Shown piece after piece: positions 53,065-59,781 of a DNA stretch of 64,000 nucleotides (positions are counted from its first letter, which is position 1; each line of letters begins with the position of its first letter). A model generated the notes under the pieces. That model did no database searches. It saw nothing but the letters and a program-made list of their open reading frames with translations, and had not been told where the DNA came from. The position numbers and the translations under genes were made by a program. The stretch is from Pseudomonas sp. GL-B-19 (lineage in GTDB: Bacteria; Pseudomonadota; Gammaproteobacteria; Pseudomonadales; Pseudomonadaceae): positions 1 to 64,000 of the forward strand of contig NZ_JAHBDK010000035.1 of the NCBI RefSeq assembly GCF_019956415.1. Direction: 5' to 3'.

Positions 53065-53114
53065 CGGCAGTGACTGCCGACGTACAGAACACACACCGCC
53101 AGGGCGGTTTTTTG
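53065..53114 (+). terminator. Two tandem hairpins before cheW, the second terminator-like
   Basis: CGGCAG-TGA-CTGCCG at 53065-53079 is followed by ACCGCC-AG-GGCGGT at 53095-53108 and six T. The second is a small intrinsic terminator 13 nt ahead of the cheW ATG. Since no promoter is evident after it, it may attenuate cheW expression. Confidence 0.55.
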
Positions 53115-53126
53115 AGGGGTCAGGGT

Positions 53127-53612
53127 ATGAATGAAAAGGCGACGGCTGCAAAGGGTTCCGAAGATCCGATCCTGCAATGGGTAACCTTCAAGCTGGACAA
53201 TGAAACCTACGGCATCAACGTGATGCGCGTTCAGGAAGTCCTGCGCTACACCGAAATCGCCCCGGTTCCGGGTGCTCCGAGCTACGTCCTGGGCATCATC
53301 AACCTGCGCGGTAATGTGGTCACCGTGATCGACACCCGTCAGCGCTTCGGCCTGATGAACGCCGAGATCAGCGACAACACCCGTATCGTCATCATCGAAG
53401 CCGACAAGCAGGTTGTCGGGATCATGGTCGACAGCGTGGCTGAAGTGGTTTACCTGCGTCAGTCGGAAATCGAAACCGCGCCAAACGTCGGTAACGAAGA
53501 GTCCGCCAAGTTCATTCAAGGCGTGTGCAACAAGAACAACGAATTGCTGATCCTGGTCGAGCTGGACAAGATGATGAGCGAAGAAGAATGGTCGGATCTG
53601 GAGAACATCTGA
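53127..53612 (+). CDS. cheW: Chemotaxis coupling protein CheW
   Basis: A 161-residue CheW linking receptors and CheA. The start MNEKATAAKG and the segments LQWVTFKLDNETYGINV and VLGIINLRGNVVTVIDTR are conserved. ATG 53127 has GAGGGG and CAGGG upstream; in-frame upstream codons run through the hairpins and are unlikely to be coding. Its stop abuts the next gene's TTG. Confidence 0.96.
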   Translation: MNEKATAAKGSEDPILQWVTFKLDNETYGINVMRVQEVLRYTEIAPVPGAPSYVLGIINLRGNVVTVIDTRQRFGLMNAEISDNTRIVIIEADKQVVGIMVDSVAEVVYLRQSEIETAPNVGNEESAKFIQGVCNKNNELLILVELDKMMSEEEWSDLENI

Positions 53613-54005
53613 TTGATTCTTGAGGTTGCGGTCATTGTCCTGTTCCTCTTCTGGGCGGGCACGCTGGCGATGTTTCTGGCGTATATACGCGGTCAACGAC
53701 TGATCGCCGCACAACAGGCTCAGGGCGATGCGCTACGGGATCAGCGCATCAAAGACCTGGCCAAACGCGTGGACGACTACCAGAACGGCAACGTGCGCAT
53801 GGGTGAAGACCTGCATGAACTGCGCGCGGTGGTCCGCCCGTTGCCGGACAAACTGGCTCAACTGGAGCAGCGCGACCCGACGAGCCTGTCGTTCGCCCAG
53901 GCGGCACGACTGGTGGGGATGGGCGCTACAGTTGATGAACTGACTCAGTCCTGCGGGTTGACCCAGGCTGAGGCGGAGTTGATGCGTAAGCTGCACAAGA
54001 ACTGA
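53613..54005 (+). CDS. DUF2802 membrane-anchored protein
   Basis: A 130-residue protein that starts at TTG directly after the cheW stop, with GGAGAA upstream. One N-terminal transmembrane segment (about 3-25) precedes a coiled-coil-like region (about 30-85) and a C-terminal helical segment, LSFAQAARLVGMGATVDELTQSC, resembling a small winged-helix or DUF2802 domain. Homologues lie after cheW in other pseudomonads. The function is unknown; a motility-linked role is inferred from the constant position. Confidence 0.85.
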   Translation: MILEVAVIVLFLFWAGTLAMFLAYIRGQRLIAAQQAQGDALRDQRIKDLAKRVDDYQNGNVRMGEDLHELRAVVRPLPDKLAQLEQRDPTSLSFAQAARLVGMGATVDELTQSCGLTQAEAELMRKLHKN

Positions 54006-54012
54006 ACTGATC

Positions 54013-54106
54013 AAAAGATCGCAGCCTCGTTTCACTCGACAGCTCCTACACAGTAATGGCGTACGCCCTGTAGGAGCTGTCGAGTGAAACGAGGCTGCGA
54101 TCTTTT
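54013..54106. repeat. Long palindrome after the DUF2802 gene
   Basis: Perfect 38-bp arms (54013-54050 and 54069-54106) begin AAAAGATCGCAGCCTCG and hold the GTAGGAGCTGTCGAG core around an 18-nt loop. T-runs at the outer end would allow transcription to stop in either direction. Confidence 0.88.
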
Positions 54107-54122
54107 TGCATTCAACAAAGAT

Positions 54123-54191
54123 TCAGTAATCATCCCCGCGTTCCGTGACATCCTTCTTTATCTTGGATTTTTCGCGGTTTGGCCCGGCTTG
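54123..54191 (-). pseudogene. Remnant of a diverged flhX 3' end
   Basis: Read on the minus strand, the last 22 codons end in KDVTERGDDY and TGA, matching the flhX end KDVTDRGDDY at 54927-54956; across the 22 residues about 12 are identical (AG, E and KDVT-RGDDY kept). Nucleotides 54123-54140 are identical to 54927-54944. The open frame continues about 25 codons upstream without a start codon and shows no match to FlhX. It looks like a partial duplication left when the region between was inserted. Confidence 0.6.
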
Positions 54192-54271
54192 TGATTGCCG
54201 ACCACCCTCGGTAACGTGAACGCCGCTGATAAACGACGCCTGTTTCAGACATTGCAGTGCCAGGGAGGCCT

Positions 54272-54793
54272 ATGCTCGACATTCTGCGTGGTACACCGCT
54301 ATGGGTTTATGCAGTCTTTTTTATCCTGACTTACTACGGTGTAAGTGCGTGTTTCAAAAGGCATGAGTCGAAGAGGTCGTTGCAGATCACGCCGGCTATA
54401 TTTATTGCCATTTCCCTGGCCTCGCTGAAGTTCTCCCAAGGAACTGCGATCCCGCTCTCGATGTATGCGCTGGGATTACTGGCAGGCTGGATTCTGGCGT
54501 TGCGCTTTTACTCCTACCAAAGTGTAGAGCGCGATGGGAACCGCCTACTTTTGGGCGGCACAATCAAAGTATTGATGGTGTATTGGTGTTTCTTTGCTTG
54601 GCGTTATTACAACGGATACCAGGCGGCCATGCATCCGGAAATGGCTGAGGAAGTGTCGGCGGTGGCATGGTCAGCATTGGGGGCTGGCCTTATCAATGGC
54701 TTGATTGTCGGTCGCAGCCTCAGGCTTTTGCGTTTTTTCAAAACTGAGGGCGAGACGACGGTGGCGCTGGCGGACAAATTGCCTAAGAGCTGA
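54272..54793 (+). CDS. Small polytopic membrane protein of unknown function (DUF6622-like)
   Basis: A 173-residue hydrophobic protein with about five transmembrane segments (near 8-25, 40-60, 65-85, 100-118, 135-150). Family resemblance is from the start LDILRGTPLWVYAVFFIL and overall topology; the function is unknown. GGGAGG precedes ATG 54272. Its codons are more A/T-ending than those of cheW or flhX. It sits between two long palindromes and beside the flhX remnant, which suggests insertion between the che operon and flhX. Confidence 0.8.
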   Translation: MLDILRGTPLWVYAVFFILTYYGVSACFKRHESKRSLQITPAIFIAISLASLKFSQGTAIPLSMYALGLLAGWILALRFYSYQSVERDGNRLLLGGTIKVLMVYWCFFAWRYYNGYQAAMHPEMAEEVSAVAWSALGAGLINGLIVGRSLRLLRFFKTEGETTVALADKLPKS

Positions 54794-54818
54794 TTTTTGT
54801 GATTCGGCTGAGATTGTT

Positions 54819-54911
54819 ATCGCGAGCAGGCTCACTCCCACAGGGGATCGGTGGCGAACGCACAATGTGTGAGCGCCTCCAATTCATTGTGGGAGTGAGC
54901 CTGCTCGCGAT
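54819..54911. repeat. REP-like palindrome (CGCGAGCAGGCTCACTCCCACA type)
   Basis: Perfect 24-bp arms at 54819-54842 and 54888-54911 around a 45-nt loop. The core ATCGCGAGCAGGCTCACTCC is a widespread fluorescent-pseudomonad repeat. It lies between convergent genes, the small membrane-protein gene and flhX. Confidence 0.85.
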
Positions 54912-54926
54912 GGCGTCCTCGAAAAC

Positions 54927-55256
54927 TCAGTAATCATCCCCGCGATCTGTGACGTCCTTCTCCACCATTCCCACCTCCGAATCATGCCCCGCCGGAAACT
55001 TGCCCTTCAAATTCCACGCAAACGCAATAATCTCGGCAATCGTGCGGTACAACTCCTCGGGAATACTGTCCCCCAATTCCATCTTCGCCAGCAGCCTCAC
55101 CAGCTCGGGGTTTTCGTAGATCGGCACGTCGTAGTCGCGGGCGATCCGTAGAATCTCTTCAGCCAGCTCTTCGTCACCCTTGGCCGTGAGGGTAGGGGCG
55201 TGGCTGCCGTCGTATTTGAGGGCGATGGCCTGGCGTGGGGCGTGGGGGCTTTTCAT
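54927..55256 (-). CDS. flhX: FlhB C-terminal-like protein FlhX
   Basis: A 109-residue protein similar to the cytoplasmic part of FlhB after its cleavage site (RQAIALKYDGSHAPTLTAKG, then YENPELVRLLAKMELGDSIPEELYRTIAEIIAFAWNLKG). It lacks the membrane part and the NPTH motif. In other bacteria FlhX can partly replace the cleaved FlhB C-terminal piece. The ATG overlaps the stop of the upstream FliK-like gene, so the two are coupled. The extra tail of about 20 residues (to RGDDY) is repeated as a remnant at 54123. Confidence 0.9.
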   Translation of the reverse strand: MKSPHAPRQAIALKYDGSHAPTLTAKGDEELAEEILRIARDYDVPIYENPELVRLLAKMELGDSIPEELYRTIAEIIAFAWNLKGKFPAGHDSEVGMVEKDVTDRGDDY

Positions 55257-56827
55257 GCGGTTTCGTCGACCCAGCGTTGTTCGAGGCGGGTTTGCAGGCC
55301 TTGGGGCGGCTTGCCCAGGTGGCAATCCAGATCGCCGACGTTCAGGCCCGATGCGAGCAGGCGTTCGCGCAGTCCGGCCAGGTTATTTTCGATCAGGGTG
55401 GCGGTGTATGGGCGTTCGGCCCAGAGCTGACTGGACAGGCTGCCCTTGATCAGCTGCGCCTGAATCTGCAGCGGGCCCAGCGGCTCCATGTCGAACGCGA
55501 GGTCGACGCGCCACAGTGGCAGTTTCGGTTCGCGTTCGTCGCGACGTTCGTGCGGTTGTTCTTTCTCAGGGGCTTCTTCGCGTTGGAACTTGACCTGCAA
55601 CGGCACGATGTCCTGTGCGTTGCGCATCGGAATTTCCAGCTGCCAGGTGCTGAGCAGGCGGCCATCGTCCGTCACGCCGGTTTGCTCCAGGCTCGACAGT
55701 TGATGGCTTTGCAGACGCGAAACCGCTGCCGCTGCCAGACGCAGCAAATGCTCCAGATCACCTTCGCCGTCCTGGCTTTGCAGCAGTCGTTCGGGCAGCG
55801 GGAAATGGGTCGGCAGCGGTTTGGCGCTGACCTGGCCGAGCATGCCGAGGGCGCTGCGCACGAAACTCGGCATTGCCTGCACCAATGTGTTGGCGGCGAT
55901 GATTGCGTTGAGGTTGGTATTGGCTGGCAGGCCTGGCGTCATTTGGGCGATCAGCTTGAGCAGGTCACCTTTCATGTCGGGCGCCAGCGTCGGGTTTTGT
56001 CCGGTCAGCAATTTGGATTCGAGGAACAGGCCGCTATTGGCCAACGCCTGGGCCAGGCCTTTGGGTGTACTCAGTTGCTGAATGTCTGGCAGGCCGGCGA
56101 GCAATTTGTCCACGGCGGCGCGCAGGTCGCTGGAGGTCTGATCCGACGGCGGCAAGTTTTGCAGGACTTTGATCAAGCCATCCAGAGAACCCTGGCGATT
56201 TTGCTGGCTGACCAGTTGCTGCGTCACGGCCAATTGTTCCTGACGGCCGCTCAACGGGACAAATTTCAGCGTCTGGGTGTCTTGCACCATTGCACTTAAC
56301 AAGGTGCCGATGCGCAGGGGCGTCGGGCTGTCGATGCTCAGTGTGCTGCCGTTCAGCACTGTGTTCAGCAAGCTCACCATCGAGCGAAACACCGTCGGTT
56401 GCCCCGGCACCTGTGGCATCACCTGGGAGGTCAGCACTTTGCCTTGCAACAATGTCCCGACCGGCAGTTTCGCGGTGTCGATGCGGGTGAGGGTGGCGAT
56501 GCTTGTGGCAATGGCCTGTTGCACGGTGATGGCCAGGTTGGTCGCCGACGGTTGGGTGATCGCCAGGCGGGTGCCTTGGGGCAGCGGTTGAGTGCTGGTG
56601 GCTTGGACCGTGCTCTGGCGACCGCTGTCGAGGGTGACTTGGAGCAACAGTTGAAAGGTCTGATCCGTCTGCTTGAGCGACAGCACTTCAGCCTTGGCGG
56701 TCTGCCCGACGGCGATCAGGCCCTCCATCGGCGTCAGCAACTTCAGCTGGTTGTCACTGACCATCAACGGCCGCGAAGTCGCGGGTGTAGTCTGCGGCAG
56801 TGGGAGTATGTTCATTTCGCCTGTCAT
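55253..56827 (-). CDS. Second FliK-like hook-length control domain protein
   Basis: A 524-residue protein with a FliK C-terminal domain (about 410-500; PLGPLQIQAQLIKGSLSSQLWAERP form shortened here to key residues P, L, Q, L) and a long helical/low-complexity N-terminal part rich in Leu, Gln and Thr. Homologues in pseudomonads are annotated as flagellar hook-length control proteins although true fliK is at 31685. It overlaps flhX, so the pair mirrors the FliK-FlhB interaction. Start may be ATG 56827 or the ATG four codons later (56815). It is divergent from ccmA. Confidence 0.82.
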   Translation of the reverse strand: MTGEMNILPLPQTTPATSRPLMVSDNQLKLLTPMEGLIAVGQTAKAEVLSLKQTDQTFQLLLQVTLDSGRQSTVQATSTQPLPQGTRLAITQPSATNLAITVQQAIATSIATLTRIDTAKLPVGTLLQGKVLTSQVMPQVPGQPTVFRSMVSLLNTVLNGSTLSIDSPTPLRIGTLLSAMVQDTQTLKFVPLSGRQEQLAVTQQLVSQQNRQGSLDGLIKVLQNLPPSDQTSSDLRAAVDKLLAGLPDIQQLSTPKGLAQALANSGLFLESKLLTGQNPTLAPDMKGDLLKLIAQMTPGLPANTNLNAIIAANTLVQAMPSFVRSALGMLGQVSAKPLPTHFPLPERLLQSQDGEGDLEHLLRLAAAAVSRLQSHQLSSLEQTGVTDDGRLLSTWQLEIPMRNAQDIVPLQVKFQREEAPEKEQPHERRDEREPKLPLWRVDLAFDMEPLGPLQIQAQLIKGSLSSQLWAERPYTATLIENNLAGLRERLLASGLNVGDLDCHLGKPPQGLQTRLEQRWVDETA

Positions 56828-57024
56828 ACGCGGTCACAACCTGAGGAAAATGCACTCTTTAGAGTAGGGGATGGCATGTATAATGCCGCCCGTCTTTCGG
56901 GGAGTGGCGAAAACATTGCAATTGTTTGACGCAGCTCTCTAGAACAGACCGCCAATGCATCTATGCTGCATCTCTTTAGCGGCCGCTTCGCCGCCGACTT
57001 GAACCGCAAAAGGCCCGTGATCCC

Positions 57025-57660
57025 TTGACCAGCCCTGTCCTGCAAACCGTTGCCCTCGCTTGTGAGCGAGACCTTCGGCTGCTCTTCGAAAATCTCGATT
57101 TGAGACTGGCCAGTGGCGAAATGTTGCAAATTAGCGGCCCCAACGGCAGTGGCAAGACCAGCCTGTTGCGCCTGCTGTGCGGCTTGATGCAGCCGACCGC
57201 CGGTCAGGTGCTGCTCAACGGCCAGCCGCTCCATGAGCAACGTTTCGAGCTGGCGCGCAACCTGCTGTGGATCGGTCATGCCGCCGGCATCAAGGAGCTG
57301 CTGACGCCCGAGGAAAACCTCAGCTGGCTCTGCGCCCTGCATCATCCGGCGTCCCATGAGGCGATCTGGCAGGCATTGGCGGCTGTGGGGCTGCGCGGTT
57401 TCGAGGATGTTCCCTGCCACACGCTGTCTGCTGGCCAGCATCGTCGTGTGGCGCTGGCGCGGTTGTACCTGGACAGCCCGCCGCTGTGGATTCTCGATGA
57501 GCCATTCACCGCACTCGACAAGCAAGGCGTGGCGCAGCTCGAAGAACACCTGGCCACACACTGCGAGCAGGGCGGCATGGTCGTTTTGACCACGCACCAT
57601 ACGCTGACCCGGATGCCGGGCAGCTATCGCGACATTGATCTGGGGAATTGGGCCGTATGA
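57025..57660 (+). CDS. ccmA: Haem exporter ATPase CcmA
   Basis: A 211-residue ABC ATPase of cytochrome c maturation. Walker A GPNGSGKT at 38-45, signature LSAGQHRR and Walker B LWILDEPF are all present. CcmA with CcmB and CcmC drives release of holo-CcmE. It starts at TTG 57025, the only start giving the full N-terminal family sequence; the ribosome binding site is weak. Its stop overlaps the ccmB ATG. It opens the ccm operon, divergent from the FliK-like gene. Confidence 0.95.
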   Translation: MTSPVLQTVALACERDLRLLFENLDLRLASGEMLQISGPNGSGKTSLLRLLCGLMQPTAGQVLLNGQPLHEQRFELARNLLWIGHAAGIKELLTPEENLSWLCALHHPASHEAIWQALAAVGLRGFEDVPCHTLSAGQHRRVALARLYLDSPPLWILDEPFTALDKQGVAQLEEHLATHCEQGGMVVLTTHHTLTRMPGSYRDIDLGNWAV

Positions 57661-58325
57661 GTGTTTTCGGCCTGTTGGTCGCCCGTGAGGCCCGATTGTT
57701 GTTCCGCCGTCCTGCAGAGTTGGCGAACCCGCTGGTATTCTTCGCTATCGTGGTTTCGCTGTTCCCGTTGGCGGTCGGCCCCGAGGCTCAATTGTTGCAA
57801 ACCTTGTCTCCGGGACTGGTCTGGGTGGCTGCTCTTTTATCGGTTCTGCTCTCGCTGGACGGGCTTTTCCGCAGTGATTTCGAAGATGGATCGCTTGAAC
57901 AGTGGGTCCTTTCGTCGCACCCCCTGCCTCTTCTGGTTTTGGCCAAGGTACTGGCACACTGGGCCTTCTCTGGCCTGGCACTGGTTTTGCTCGCTCCACT
58001 TCTGGCCTTGATGCTCGGTCTACCTGCCGCTTGTCTGCCGGTGTTGCTGCTTTCTTTATTGCTCGGTACACCGGTACTGAGCCTGCTCGGTGCGGTGGGC
58101 GCAGCCCTGACGGTGGGATTGAAGCGCGGTGGCCTGTTATTGGCACTGCTGATTCTGCCGCTGTACATCCCGGTGTTGATCCTTGGCAGTGGCGCCTTGC
58201 AGGCAGCCTTGCAGGGCATGCCGGCGACCGGTTATCTCCTGTGGCTTGGTAGCCTGACCGCCCTGGCGATAACCCTGACACCGTTTGCAATAGCTGCTGG
58301 CCTGAAGATCAGCGTCGGCGAATAA
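57657..58325 (+). CDS. ccmB: Haem exporter membrane protein CcmB
   Basis: A 222-residue membrane protein with six hydrophobic segments, partner of CcmA. The segments GLLVAREARLLFRRPAE and LFRSDFEDGSLEQWVLS are conserved. ATG 57657 overlaps the ccmA TGA; an in-frame ATG three codons upstream lies within ccmA and is less likely. A 72-nt gap with hairpins separates it from ccmC, the largest gap in the operon. Confidence 0.95.
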   Translation: MSVFGLLVAREARLLFRRPAELANPLVFFAIVVSLFPLAVGPEAQLLQTLSPGLVWVAALLSVLLSLDGLFRSDFEDGSLEQWVLSSHPLPLLVLAKVLAHWAFSGLALVLLAPLLALMLGLPAACLPVLLLSLLLGTPVLSLLGAVGAALTVGLKRGGLLLALLILPLYIPVLILGSGALQAALQGMPATGYLLWLGSLTALAITLTPFAIAAGLKISVGE

Positions 58326-58331
58326 TGAGGT

Positions 58332-58377
58332 CTGGTTAAAATTTAACCAGTAAAGACCCAGCCCTTCACAGCGAAGG
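58332..58377 (+). promoter_or_regulatory. Tandem hairpins between ccmB and ccmC
   Basis: CTGGTTAAA-A-TTTAACCAG at 58332-58350 is followed by CCCTTC-ACAGC-GAAGGG at 58361-58377. They fill most of the 72-nt gap. They could affect mRNA stability or the CcmAB:CcmC ratio; neither has a terminator T-run. Confidence 0.45.
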
Positions 58378-58397
58378 GCAACCGTGATGGAAACAGT

Positions 58398-59153
58398 ATG
58401 AACTGGACGTGGTTTCACAAGCTCGGCTCGCCCAAATGGTTTTACGGCATCAGCGGCAAACTCCTGCCCTGGCTGAGCGTCGCGGCGTTGCTGCTGATCG
58501 GCGTGGGAGTCGTTTGGGGCCTGGCCTTCGCGCCGCCCGACTACCAGCAAGGCAACAGCTTTCGCATCATCTATATCCACGTTCCTGCCGCGATGCTGGC
58601 GCAGTCCTGCTACGTGATGCTGGCCGTGTGCGGCATTGTCGGGCTGGTCTGGAAGATGAAACTGGCCGACGTCGCCCTGCAATGCGCGGCGCCCATCGGT
58701 GCCTGGATGACCGCCGTGGCGCTGGTCACGGGCGCGATCTGGGGCAAACCGACCTGGGGTTCGTGGTGGGTCTGGGATGCACGACTGACGTCCATGCTTA
58801 TTCTGCTGTTTCTGTACTTCGGTCTTATTGCGCTGGGCAACGCCATCAGCAATCGTGATAGCGCCGCCAAGGCGTGTGCGGTATTGGCGATTGTCGGCGT
58901 GATCAACATCCCGATCATCAAATACTCGGTGGAGTGGTGGAACACCCTGCACCAGGGCGCGACCTTCACCCTCACCGAAAAACCGGCGATGCCGGCTGAA
59001 ATGTGGCTGCCTCTGCTGCTGACGGTGCTGGGCTTCTACTGTTTCTTCGGCGCGGTCCTGTTGCTGCGCATGCGCCTTGAAGTGCTCAAGCGCGAAGCGC
59101 GGGCCAGTTGGGTCAAGGCCGAAGTACAGAACAGTCTGGAGGCCGCTCGATGA
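58398..59153 (+). CDS. ccmC: Haem transporter CcmC
   Basis: A 251-residue haem-handling protein with six transmembrane segments and the tryptophan-rich motif WGSWWVWDARLTS. It loads haem onto CcmE in the periplasm. Conserved periplasmic histidines lie in YIHVPAA and near SVEWWNTLHQ. It overlaps ccmD by four bases. Confidence 0.96.
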   Translation: MNWTWFHKLGSPKWFYGISGKLLPWLSVAALLLIGVGVVWGLAFAPPDYQQGNSFRIIYIHVPAAMLAQSCYVMLAVCGIVGLVWKMKLADVALQCAAPIGAWMTAVALVTGAIWGKPTWGSWWVWDARLTSMLILLFLYFGLIALGNAISNRDSAAKACAVLAIVGVINIPIIKYSVEWWNTLHQGATFTLTEKPAMPAEMWLPLLLTVLGFYCFFGAVLLLRMRLEVLKREARASWVKAEVQNSLEAAR

Positions 59154-59326
59154 GTTTTGCTTCATTCGGCGACTTCCTCGCCATGGGCCATCACGCCCTG
59201 TATGTCTGGTCAGCCTATGGCATTTGCCTGACGGTGCTGGCCCTCAACGTGGCGGCGCCGATCCTGGCCCGCAAGCGGTATCTGCAACAAGAGGCGCGTC
59301 GTCTGCGCCGGGAGAACGGCAAGTGA
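59150..59326 (+). CDS. ccmD: Haem exporter small protein CcmD
   Basis: A 58-residue single-span protein (membrane segment about 15-37) with a basic C-terminal tail. It helps release holo-CcmE from CcmABC. ATG 59150 overlaps the ccmC stop, and its own stop overlaps the ccmE GTG. Starting here gives the usual short family form. Confidence 0.93.
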   Translation: MSFASFGDFLAMGHHALYVWSAYGICLTVLALNVAAPILARKRYLQQEARRLRRENGK

Positions 59327-59778
59327 ATCCGCTGCGCAAAAAGCGTCTTATCATCATTCTCGCGATCCTGGTCGGTGTCGGCGCTGCCGTCGGCCTGGCC
59401 CTGAGCGCCCTGCAGCAGAACATCAATCTGTTTTACACCCCGACCCAGATCGCCAATGGCGAAGCGCCGCAAGACACGCGCATCCGTGCGGGGGGCATGG
59501 TCGAGCAAGGTTCTCTGCAACGTTCCGGCGACTCGCTGGACGTGAAATTTGTCGTCACCGACTTCAACAAATCCGTGACCATCACCTATCGCGGCATTCT
59601 TCCGGACTTGTTCCGTGAAGGGCAGGGCATCGTCGCCCTGGGCAAACTCAACGCCGACGGCGTGGTGGTGGCTGACGAAGTGCTGGCCAAGCATGATGAA
59701 AAGTACATGCCGCCGGAAGTGACCAAGGCCCTGAAAGACAGCGGCCAGTCGGCGCCCACACAAGCCAAAGAGGGTTAA
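59323..59778 (+). CDS. ccmE: Haem chaperone CcmE
   Basis: A 151-residue periplasmic haem chaperone anchored by an N-terminal membrane segment (about 8-30). The covalent haem-binding His124 and Tyr128 lie in the HDEKY motif. GTG 59323 overlaps the ccmD stop (GTGA) and gives the basic NPLRKKRL start typical of the family. It carries haem from CcmC to CcmF. Confidence 0.95.
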   Translation: MNPLRKKRLIIILAILVGVGAAVGLALSALQQNINLFYTPTQIANGEAPQDTRIRAGGMVEQGSLQRSGDSLDVKFVVTDFNKSVTITYRGILPDLFREGQGIVALGKLNADGVVVADEVLAKHDEKYMPPEVTKALKDSGQSAPTQAKEG

Positions 59779-59781
59779 TTG

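Noticed and set aside
54013..54911. A transposon or insertion sequence around the small membrane-protein gene
   Set aside because: No transposase, the flanking palindromes are of different types and do not form terminal inverted repeats with target duplications; the only duplication is the diverged flhX tail.
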